This document shows, in pieces, positions 23,715 through 29,556 of a stretch of 33,930 nt of DNA. Every line of letters begins with the position of its first letter. The first letter of the stretch is position 1. The DNA lies in NCBI GenBank assembly GCA_937132045.1, contig CAKZNX010000386.1, positions 1 to 33,930 of the forward strand, read 5' to 3'. The position numbers and the translations under genes are program-made. The DNA comes from an uncultured bacterium (GTDB lineage Bacteria > Armatimonadota > HRBIN16). The notes beneath the pieces are model-generated. The model had not been told where the DNA came from. It worked only from the letters and a program-made list of their open reading frames with translations, and did not search any database.

Positions 23715-24479
23715 TCAGCCCGCCATCAGCTCTGCCAGCCTGTCTACCAGTATCGTCCCTTCGAACAGCAGAACCCCGTCCCCAATAGCCACACGATCCA
23801 CTCGAATGGGCGCTTTCACCTCCGAGAGATCGATGAGGGGACGGTTCAGGAAGAGTTCCGATAGCAGGTCGCGCACCCTTTCGGGCACGGAAAGCCCCAC
23901 GACCCGCACTTCGGAGGCTTCGAACCACACTTTGGTGCTCTCTCTAAGCCGAATCTGCCCCATGAGCTCTCCGGACAGTTTCAGCCCCAGCCGGGTGTGC
24001 ACGTCGATGGACAGTTTCACCTCGCCCGCGCGGCTGCGTACCTGCAGGTTGGAGAGATGCGAGACCACCAGATTCCACGGCGAGCGGATGGGGGGCAGTA
24101 AGCCTGTCAGGTACGATCGTAACGCCGTGTCGTCCAGCGTCGCATGAAACGAGCCCGCCTTCGCCCGCAACGGTTCGTTCTGGCGATATTCTATCTCCTG
24201 CAGTTCCACCACCAGCTCACGCAGGACAAAGCCGGGCTGTATCTCCACCCCTTCGCCCACAATACGGGCAGACTGAACCTTTCCCTGAAACATTCTTTCA
24301 TGCCTCCCATAAAGGTAAGCGCGATAGCGTTTTGCCGGACCAATGAGTTGAGGCAGGCGCGACTCCACGCGCTTCTCAGCAATGCGACGGGGACTTACCC
24401 CACATCCGGCAAGTGTTGCTGCTACCGCCAGGCACAGTGCGCACAGCCTGAATATGCTCGGATTCACAGGGCATCTCAT
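23715..24479 (-). CDS. DUF2993 (LmeA-like) lipoprotein
   Basis: This predicted lipoprotein has 254 residues. The signal peptide ends in the lipobox LAGC with Cys26, so the mature protein would be anchored in a membrane facing outward. The rest is a beta-rich DUF2993-type sequence (IAEKRVESRLPQL, then VSHLSNLQVRS and LSGELMGQIRLRE). Characterised members bind phospholipid and help build envelope glycolipids in actinobacteria; transfer of that role here is inference. ATG 24479 is chosen because it begins directly with the signal peptide; the frame is open 234 bases further but upstream residues look non-coding. No ribosome site is visible, while a TATACT lies seven bases before the ATG, so a leaderless mRNA is possible. 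Confidence 0.75.
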   Translation of the reverse strand: MRCPVNPSIFRLCALCLAVAATLAGCGVSPRRIAEKRVESRLPQLIGPAKRYRAYLYGRHERMFQGKVQSARIVGEGVEIQPGFVLRELVVELQEIEYRQNEPLRAKAGSFHATLDDTALRSYLTGLLPPIRSPWNLVVSHLSNLQVRSRAGEVKLSIDVHTRLGLKLSGELMGQIRLRESTKVWFEASEVRVVGLSVPERVRDLLSELFLNRPLIDLSEVKAPIRVDRVAIGDGVLLFEGTILVDRLAELMAG

Positions 24480-24486
24480 GCATGTA

Positions 24487-24515
24487 AGTATACCCTGTGT
24501 ATTCGTTATACCCTG
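24487..24515. repeat. Direct repeat TATACCCTG x2 upstream of the DUF2993 gene
   Basis: TATACCCTG occurs at 24489-24497 and again at 24507-24515, 18 bases apart, so close to two helical turns. The first copy overlaps the minus-strand TATACT (24492-24487) proposed as -10 element. This arrangement resembles an operator for a regulator binding one face of the DNA. Confidence 0.4.
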
Positions 24516-24553
24516 CGCAGGCGCACTTCCTGCGAGAGTCTGCGGATTGTTCG

Positions 24554-24572
24554 GAAAATTCTTCAAATTTTC
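24554..24572. repeat. Inverted repeat upstream of the DUF2089 promoter
   Basis: GAAAATT (24554-24560) and AATTTTC (24566-24572) form a perfect 7-bp inverted repeat with a five-base centre, 11 bases before the -35 hexamer. It may be an operator. It is AT-rich compared with the surroundings. Confidence 0.4.
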
Positions 24573-24583
24573 ACGATGATGTA

Positions 24584-24612
24584 TTGATTTTTTGAAAGTC
24601 AGCGTGTATAAT
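24584..24612 (+). promoter_or_regulatory. Promoter of the DUF2089-DUF4097 pair
   Basis: TTGATT (24584-24589) and a perfect TATAAT (24607-24612) are 17 bases apart. The transcript would start close to 24619, so the leader is short, with the ribosome site GGAGGTGA at 24623-24630. Confidence 0.75.
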
Positions 24613-24635
24613 TTGAAGCAGTGGAGGTGATGAAC

Positions 24636-25028
24636 ATGTACTCCGTTCCTGCAAGGTGCCCGGTATGCGGTGGTAGTCTGCGGATCCGCGAAGTGGTCTG
24701 CGAGAGCTGCCATACGCAGATGCGCGGTGAGTTCTCGGCATCCACCTGCCGCTATTGCGGACTGGATGCAGAGCAGAGGCAGTTTCTGGAGGTGTTTCTG
24801 CGCTGTCGGGGAGTGTACAACTGTGTGGAACGCGAGCTGAACATCTCATATCCGACCGTGAAGGCGCGTCTGGAGGCTTTGTTGCAGGCGCTGGGATTGG
24901 CGACTGTCGGCGAAGAGAAAGCCGAAGAGATGGACGTGCTGAACCGCCGCCAGGAGATACTGGATGCTCTGGAGCGCGGCGAGATCACCGCAGAAGAGGC
25001 AGCAGACGAGCTGCGCCGATTGCGGTAG
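24636..25028 (+). CDS. DUF2089-family zinc-finger/HTH regulator
   Basis: This small protein has 130 residues. The N-terminal zinc region has three CxxC pairs (C8/C11, C22/C25, C38/C41); as I recall the family, two pairs are usual. It is followed by a helix-turn-helix-like block (about 45-88: FLEVFLRCRGVYNCVEREL, then NISYPTVKARLEAL). A C-terminal RRQEILDALERGEITAEEAADEL is the short helical motif also found at the start of the next protein. DUF2089 proteins are thought to be regulators and often lie beside DUF4097 genes. ATG 24636 is chosen because GGAGGTGA lies five bases before it; GTG 24621 and ATG 24630 are within or overlap that site. The gap to the next gene is 12 bases. Confidence 0.85.
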   Translation: MYSVPARCPVCGGSLRIREVVCESCHTQMRGEFSASTCRYCGLDAEQRQFLEVFLRCRGVYNCVERELNISYPTVKARLEALLQALGLATVGEEKAEEMDVLNRRQEILDALERGEITAEEAADELRRLR

Positions 25029-25040
25029 GAGGTGTTTGCG

Positions 25041-26216
25041 ATGAATGAGGAACTGAAGCGAATCCTGCGAATGGTACGGGAAGGCAAGATCACCCCAGAG
25101 CAGGCGGAGATGCTGATCGAAGCACTGATGGCGAAGCCCGGCGAGCGCGGCAAGCGCCGACAGGAAGATGCCTTCGAGGAGGCGATGCAACAGTTGCGCA
25201 AAGCCTTCCAGGGCGTGGATTGGCGGCGCATTCAGCAGGAGTGGCGCCGTATCAGCGAGGAGATTCGGGAGCAGACCCGCCGCGGCTGGGAGGAGGCGGC
25301 GCGTGCCTTTCGCGGTATGGGACGCTGGGACATCGACCTGCGGCTGGGGGCGGTGCAGGACGTGGAGTTTGAACAGACGATAGACGTCCAGCCGGGCACA
25401 CGTCTGATCGTGCAGAATGTGCTGGGTGATGTGCGCGTGCGGGCTGCGGAGGGCACTGCGCAGATGCGCATTCGTGCCGAAGGTGCCGTCCGCGCCGAAG
25501 CGCCAGAGCAGGCAGAGCAGAGCGCAGGGGAGTGGTCGCCAGTGGTCGAACAGCGCGGGGATGTGGTGTTCGTGCGGGTGGCGCGAGCGGGAAAGTTCGC
25601 CTCCGCGGATGTGGACATCACGGTGCCTGCTGGCACTCCGGTGGAGATTCAGTCCACAGCGGGTGACGTGCTGCTGGAGGGCACGAAGGCTGCAGCCAGT
25701 GTGGAGAGCGCCAGTGGCGATATTATCGCGCGGGAACCGGCAGGGAAAGTGCGACTGATCTCCGCCAGCGGAGATGTGGTGCTGGAGCATGCCCGATGCG
25801 AGAGCGCCGACCTGCAGACACAGAGCGGCGACATTCGGTGCGAAATGAGCACGTTCGCCGGCGCCGAGGGATTGCGCGCCCGCACCGCCAGCGGCGACAT
25901 CTCGGCACGACAGGTCAGCAGCAGGTTTGTATCGCTCACCACTGCCAGTGGCGACATCTCTCTGGATTTCGCGGAACCGTTCAATGGGGAGGCGCAGGTG
26001 CAGTCCGCCAGCGGCGACGTGTCGGTGGGTCTGCCTTCCGGTTCCTCGTGCTCGTTGCGGGTCATCGCTACCGACGGCGAGGTGCAGAACCAGCTGGGTG
26101 TTGAACTGAACCGCAACGAGCGCGGTGAGTGGGAAGGCACCTTTGGCGCGGGACCCGAGGTGGGCACGCTGGTGGCGCGCACGATACGCGGAGATGTGAA
26201 ACTGCGGCCGGTGTAA
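25041..26216 (+). CDS. DUF4097 beta-repeat protein with SHOCT-like N-terminal motif
   Basis: This protein has 391 residues. Residues 1-30 (ELKRILRMVREGKITPEQAEMLIEAL) are a SHOCT-like helical motif also present at the end of the preceding DUF2089 protein. A charged helical stretch follows (about 40-95). Residues about 100-390 are DUF4097: an SGD motif recurs at 225, 243, 262, 284, 303 and 324, a spacing of 18-22 residues expected of a beta-helix with one turn per repeat. No signal peptide or membrane segment is visible, which is notable because DUF4097 proteins are often called adhesins. AGGAGGTG (25027-25034) precedes ATG 25041. It is co-transcribed with the DUF2089 gene. Confidence 0.82.
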   Translation: MNEELKRILRMVREGKITPEQAEMLIEALMAKPGERGKRRQEDAFEEAMQQLRKAFQGVDWRRIQQEWRRISEEIREQTRRGWEEAARAFRGMGRWDIDLRLGAVQDVEFEQTIDVQPGTRLIVQNVLGDVRVRAAEGTAQMRIRAEGAVRAEAPEQAEQSAGEWSPVVEQRGDVVFVRVARAGKFASADVDITVPAGTPVEIQSTAGDVLLEGTKAAASVESASGDIIAREPAGKVRLISASGDVVLEHARCESADLQTQSGDIRCEMSTFAGAEGLRARTASGDISARQVSSRFVSLTTASGDISLDFAEPFNGEAQVQSASGDVSVGLPSGSSCSLRVIATDGEVQNQLGVELNRNERGEWEGTFGAGPEVGTLVARTIRGDVKLRPV

Positions 26217-26259
26217 GCCCTTATCATACCAACAACAAAACAACGTACCCCCTGACCTT

Positions 26260-26287
26260 AGACGCTGGCAAACCAGCGTCTTTTTTT
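26260..26287 (+). terminator. Intrinsic terminator after the DUF4097 gene
   Basis: AGACGCTGG (26260-26268) and CCAGCGTCT (26273-26281) form a perfect 9-bp stem with a CAAA loop, followed by seven T (26281-26287). It is the clearest plus-strand terminator in the window. Confidence 0.93.
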
Positions 26288-26301
26288 CGTCAATCGCGCT
26301 G

Positions 26302-26331
26302 TTGACATCGATACGCAGGTGGTGTTATCTT
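26302..26331 (+). promoter_or_regulatory. Promoter of the zinc-ribbon membrane protein
   Basis: A perfect TTGACA (26302-26307) is followed after 18 bases by TATCTT (26326-26331). It lies directly behind the preceding terminator, so the next gene is an independent transcript. Confidence 0.7.
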
Positions 26332-26365
26332 AGACTGCGGAGAAACGGTTGAAGGGGGTTTCGTT

Positions 26366-27121
26366 ATGGCACAGCCGACCCGTGCAGAAGTGATGGAAGC
26401 CGAACTTCAGCGCATCATTCCCATCGTTATCTGGGGAGTGGTGGTGCTGCTTCTGGGGTTGTTCTTGCTGTACCTTTCCACTATTGCGGCGTGGATGCCG
26501 TTTTTCATCGGTGTAATCGTGACGATAGCGGGCGTGGGCATCGCGGGGTACGGCGGGTGGCAGTATATGCAGTTGAACAACATGCCCTCGTATCGCGCGC
26601 TGTGCCCTTACTGTAATCAACCAACGCTGTTCCTTGCTCCACCAGCGGAAGACTACACCTGCGAGCACTGCAAGCGTGTGGTAGCCATCGAGGGCGGACA
26701 GGTGGTGCCTCCGCTGGTGCTGGTGTGCCGGCATTGTGGCTCGCCCCAGAAGGTATCGCCTCGCGCGAGGATGTTCATCTGCGACAACTGCAACGGGCAG
26801 AACGACCTCAAGCCTGCCAAACCTGGCGTCGCTGCGGCAACCGCAGGAGCGGGCGAGGAGAGCATCGAGTACACCACCTACGACCTGGTGCTGGTGAACG
26901 CGGGACACGACACCGAAGAGGTGCTGGAAATCCTGTGCACCATCCTGGCGGCGCCGCGCGACCACTGCCGGGGTATCCTGAAAGACCTGCCGATGGTGAT
27001 TCTGGTAGACCTGCCCCGACGCAAGGCGGACTCGTACCGCCGGATGCTGCGTGAGGCAGGCGCTACCGTCGAAATACATCCCACAGGGCAGTATCGCCCA
27101 CCGGCGAAACAGGGGATGTAA
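26366..27121 (+). CDS. Membrane protein with two zinc ribbons and an L7/L12 C-terminal-like domain
   Basis: This protein has 251 residues and I do not recognise it as a named family. There are two membrane segments (about 18-40 and 44-66) and then two CxxC zinc ribbons: C80/C83 with C99/C102, and C121/C124 with C139/C142. After an Ala/Gly linker, residues about 171-237 resemble the ribosomal L7/L12 C-terminal domain (YDLVLVNAG, EEVLEILCTI, LKDLPMVILVDLPRRKADSY, MLREAGATVEI), which follows the family's beta-alpha-alpha-beta-alpha-beta pattern. In L7/L12 this domain contacts translation factors; here it would sit on the cytoplasmic side. AAGGGGG lies before ATG 26366. The gene is monocistronic between two terminators. 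Confidence 0.7.
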   Translation: MAQPTRAEVMEAELQRIIPIVIWGVVVLLLGLFLLYLSTIAAWMPFFIGVIVTIAGVGIAGYGGWQYMQLNNMPSYRALCPYCNQPTLFLAPPAEDYTCEHCKRVVAIEGGQVVPPLVLVCRHCGSPQKVSPRARMFICDNCNGQNDLKPAKPGVAAATAGAGEESIEYTTYDLVLVNAGHDTEEVLEILCTILAAPRDHCRGILKDLPMVILVDLPRRKADSYRRMLREAGATVEIHPTGQYRPPAKQGM

Positions 27122-27151
27122 AAAAGCCCCCTCCGGGTGCCGGAAGGGGGC
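27120..27151 (-). terminator. Intrinsic terminator of the prepilin-like gene
   Basis: Read on the minus strand, GCCCCCT-type and AGGGGGC arms with an inner CCGG/CCGG pair (27126-27151, one bulged base) are followed by six U (27125-27120). The hairpin touches the stop codon of the convergent zinc-ribbon gene and may also serve it, but the U-tract points to the minus strand. Confidence 0.85.
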
Positions 27152-27190
27152 AACTGCATCGCATGTAATTGCAGGAGGAACTCTCAATTC

Positions 27191-27940
27191 CTAATCGCGG
27201 GTGAAGTGGGCGTCGGTCATCTGCGTCTGGCTCATGGCTTTGACATGTCCGTCGCAGAAGACCACGTTCGCCAGCCCGCGATGTTTTACCGTTTGGGTGG
27301 CTGAGTCCACATCCTTACGGTTGTCGACGTGCCTGAAGTCTACGGTAGGGTTGCCCCACCACATAGATGGCGGGTCGATGAAGGGCGTCTCCCACATGGT
27401 ACCGTCGCCGCCATACCACGGCACGTTGAAGAAGCCGCTATCGGCAAACATCACCTTCTCGGCAGGGCGCGATAGAGCACCCTCGCTGGCGGGGTTCTGC
27501 AGGTTGGGCCAGGTTCTCCAGTTGAAGGTAATGTAGATGTCCGAGCCGATATAGCCCCAGTTGTAGCCGTAGCCGTTGCCATCACCGAAACGGGTGCGTC
27601 CGCCCCAGCTGGAGCATCGCTGAATCTGCCCGTTCTTCATGTAGGGATAGAGCAGGCTCCCTGTCTTATCCCACACGTTGGGCGAGGTCTCCCGTCCGAA
27701 CCAGCACTGCCGCAGAGAGCCACTGTAGGCGTACTGCGCGATGGGGTAGGTCTCGTCGTAGTCCTGCAGGTACATCAGCGTGGCAAGACCCAGCTGCTTC
27801 ATGTTGCTCTGACAGCTTGCCTGTCGTGCCTTTTCGCGCGCCTGCGCGAAAACGGGGAAGAGGATGGCTGCCAGTATCGCGATAATCGCGATAACCACCA
27901 GCAGCTCAATCAGCGTGAAGGCGTTGCGTTTGGTTGGCAT
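27191..27940 (-). CDS. DUF1559-type prepilin-like protein
   Basis: This protein has 249 residues. A short basic leader (MPTKRNA) is followed by the type IV pilin/pseudopilin helix [21 protein letters not shown] with the essential Glu at +5. Position -1 of the cleavage site is Ala, where Gly is usual. The C-terminal part is DUF1559-like, with the late motif [12 protein letters not shown]. Such proteins are abundant in planctomycetes and Armatimonadota and are presumed to be pseudopilins or extracytoplasmic structural proteins. ATG 27940 follows AAGGAGG. Directly upstream on the same strand lies a cobalamin riboswitch with a terminator (28024-28260), so expression may be controlled by B12. Confidence 0.88.
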   Translation of the reverse strand: MPTKRNAFTLIELLVVIAIIAILAAILFPVFAQAREKARQASCQSNMKQLGLATLMYLQDYDETYPIAQYAYSGSLRQCWFGRETSPNVWDKTGSLLYPYMKNGQIQRCSSWGGRTRFGDGNGYGYNWGYIGSDIYITFNWRTWPNLQNPASEGALSRPAEKVMFADSGFFNVPWYGGDGTMWETPFIDPPSMWWGNPTVDFRHVDNRKDVDSATQTVKHRGLANVVFCDGHVKAMSQTQMTDAHFTRD

Positions 27941-28023
27941 GTTTCCCTCCTTACCAAAAAGTTCACCGCTCACGACGCGCGGAGGGAAACGTCGGAAGCG
28001 GTGTGTGCTTTCGGCGCGTCAAC

Positions 28024-28053
28024 AAAAAACCTGATGCCCTTCCGCACCAGGTT
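28024..28053 (-). terminator. Riboswitch-associated intrinsic terminator
   Basis: On the minus strand AACCUGGUGC and GCAUCAGGUU arms (28053-28044 and 28037-28028) form a 10-bp stem with one G-U pair and a six-base loop, followed by six U (28029-28024). It lies directly after the cobalamin aptamer and 84 bases before the prepilin start, the place expected for an expression platform. Confidence 0.9.
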
Positions 28054-28059
28054 GGTTGA

Positions 28060-28260
28060 CATGCGCCCGATTCACCTTCGGGTCACGTCCCCCTCCCTCC
28101 GCGAAGGGGTACCCTGCCTCAGGCAAGGAGTGACCAGCCGTCGCCGGGCATTCGGGCTCGTCCCCATTCCGGAGACACACCGTAGCGGGCCTGCGCCGGA
28201 TTCTCACCGGACTTCCCCCGATATTTCAGCTCCGATACGATCGGAGCGCAGACGGCTTTC
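28060..28260 (-). ncRNA. Cobalamin (B12) riboswitch
   Basis: On the minus strand the core reads GGGGGAAGTCCGGTGAGAA then TCCGGCGCAGGCCCGC and TACGGTG (about 28219-28179), which matches the B12-box of the RF00174 family (GGGAA, GGTGAGAATCCGGC, CCCGC). The later GAGCCCGAATGCCCGGCGAC (about 28158-28139) fits the conserved internal block that follows. A UGCGC/GCGCA pairing (28250-28246 with 28066-28062) could close the aptamer. The boundaries are approximate. Its own promoter lies at 28279-28307 and a terminator at 28024-28053, so it should switch off downstream transcription when adenosyl- or methylcobalamin is bound. Confidence 0.9.
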
Positions 28261-28278
28261 CCTATGCGATTTGGCTAC

Positions 28279-28307
28279 AGTTTATCAGACCCTTCAGTGG
28301 ATGTCAA
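28279..28307 (-). promoter_or_regulatory. Promoter of the cobalamin riboswitch
   Basis: On the minus strand, a perfect TTGACA (28307-28302) and TAAACT (28284-28279) are 17 bases apart. The transcript would start near 28272, just before the riboswitch. Confidence 0.8.
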
Positions 28308-28412
28308 GGCATTTTGCGCGGTTGTCTTAGAAAATTGTGGTGGTTTTCCCCGACGGTTGGGCAAGGTCCGGTGATCGTCGTTCGCTGGACGTGGCAGCTA
28401 TGTATGCTGGCG

Positions 28413-28441
28413 TTGCACCCTGTCAAAAATGCTGGTATCAT
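28413..28441 (+). promoter_or_regulatory. Promoter of the patatin-like gene
   Basis: TTGCAC (28413-28418) and TATCAT (28436-28441) are 17 bases apart, and TGG before the -10 makes it an extended element. The -35 hexamer is identical to those of the argG and cyclase promoters. Confidence 0.6.
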
Positions 28442-28475
28442 GAGAGCATTCCTGCTCAAGGAGGCAAATACAACC

Positions 28476-29483
28476 ATGCCGAACGGTACCAAACGCCTGG
28501 ATGCGGTTTTCGAAGGTGGTGGCGTAAAGGGCACTGCGCTGGTTGGCGCGGTAGCCGTTACCCAGAACCTCGGTTACCAGTTTGTGAACCTTGCGGGCAC
28601 CTCGGCGGGAGCGATTGTGGCAGCCCTGCTCGCTGCAGGCTACACCGCAGAGGAGCTCAAGACGGTGATGGACGCCCTCGACTACAACCGCTTCAAAGAC
28701 GAGGGACTGGTGGATAAAATCCCCGTGTTTGGTCACCTGCTCAGCCTGGGTTTCGAGAAGGGCATCTACGAAGGGGCATACTTCGAGGGATGGATACGCG
28801 ACCTGCTGCAGGCAAAAGGGGTGCGCACCTTCGGCGATCTGGTGATGGAGGAGAGCAAGGACAATCCGCGCTACCGCTACAAAGTGCAGGTAATCGCCAC
28901 CGACATCTCTCGCGGAAAGATGCTGGTGCTGCCGCGCGACATCACCGACTATGGGCTGGACCCCGACAGGCTGGAGGTGGCGCGCGCGGTGCGGATGAGC
29001 ATGAGCATCCCCTTTTTCTTCGAGCCGGTGCTGCTGCACGACGTGAACGGCACACCGAGCTACATAGTGGACGGTGGCGTGCTGAGCAACTATCCCGTGT
29101 GGCTCTTCGACGATGGCACTCCCGACCCGCCGTGGCCCACCATAGGCTACAAGCTGGTGGAACCGAGCGAAGGCAAGCCGAACACGGTGCGCGGACCAAT
29201 TAGCCTCTTCGCGGCGCTGTTTGCCACGATGATGGAGGCACACGATGCGCGCTATATCCAGGACAGCAACTTTGTGCGAACGGTGCCCATTCCGACACTG
29301 GGCGTGCAGACCACGGAGTTCGACCTGTCCCCCGAGCGACGCGACGCCCTGTACCAGTCCGGTGTCAAAGTCGCGGAGGAGTTCTTCGCGCATTGGGACT
29401 TCGAAGGATATAAGCGCACCTACCGGCATGCGCCTGCTCCTCGCCGTCACGAGCGACTGTGGGAACAGACCGCACAGCCTTGA
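28476..29483 (+). CDS. Patatin-like phospholipase family protein
   Basis: This predicted lipid acyl hydrolase of 335 residues has a Ser-Asp dyad. The oxyanion loop EGGGVKGTALVGA is at about 13-25, the nucleophile Ser43 is in GTSAG, and the catalytic Asp199 is in VDGGVLSNYP. No signal peptide is seen with the chosen start, so it is probably cytoplasmic or delivered by another route. ATG 28476 follows AAGGAGG at 28458-28464. ATG 28440 and the far upstream TTG/ATG starts would add residues without family similarity and would lie in or before the promoter. The related role in other bacteria is phospholipid turnover or toxicity; the specific substrate is unknown. Confidence 0.88.
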   Translation: MPNGTKRLDAVFEGGGVKGTALVGAVAVTQNLGYQFVNLAGTSAGAIVAALLAAGYTAEELKTVMDALDYNRFKDEGLVDKIPVFGHLLSLGFEKGIYEGAYFEGWIRDLLQAKGVRTFGDLVMEESKDNPRYRYKVQVIATDISRGKMLVLPRDITDYGLDPDRLEVARAVRMSMSIPFFFEPVLLHDVNGTPSYIVDGGVLSNYPVWLFDDGTPDPPWPTIGYKLVEPSEGKPNTVRGPISLFAALFATMMEAHDARYIQDSNFVRTVPIPTLGVQTTEFDLSPERRDALYQSGVKVAEEFFAHWDFEGYKRTYRHAPAPRRHERLWEQTAQP

Positions 29484-29508
29484 CGCAGCCTTACGGATAG
29501 CGTAAGAT
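29480..29508 (+). promoter_or_regulatory. Promoter of the subtilase gene
   Basis: TTGACG (29480-29485) overlaps the stop codon of the patatin gene, and TAAGAT (29503-29508) follows after 17 bases. A small CTTACG/CGTAAG hairpin lies in the same place, but no U-tract supports it as a terminator. Confidence 0.55.
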
Positions 29509-29556
29509 AGGCGTACTGATAGTCATTTTGCGTTTTGAGGGAAGGGAGAGTGGAGG

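Noticed and set aside
24846-26243. 465-codon frame antisense to the DUF2089 and DUF4097 genes
   Set aside because: No domain pattern; the plus-strand genes have promoter, ribosome sites and terminator.
28001-28330. Plus-strand frame of 109 codons between the prepilin and patatin genes
   Set aside because: It is the complement of the cobalamin riboswitch and its terminator; structured RNA explains the region.
29490-29506. Intrinsic terminator after the patatin gene
   Set aside because: The stem is only 6 bp with no U-tract, and the same bases fit a promoter for the subtilase gene better.
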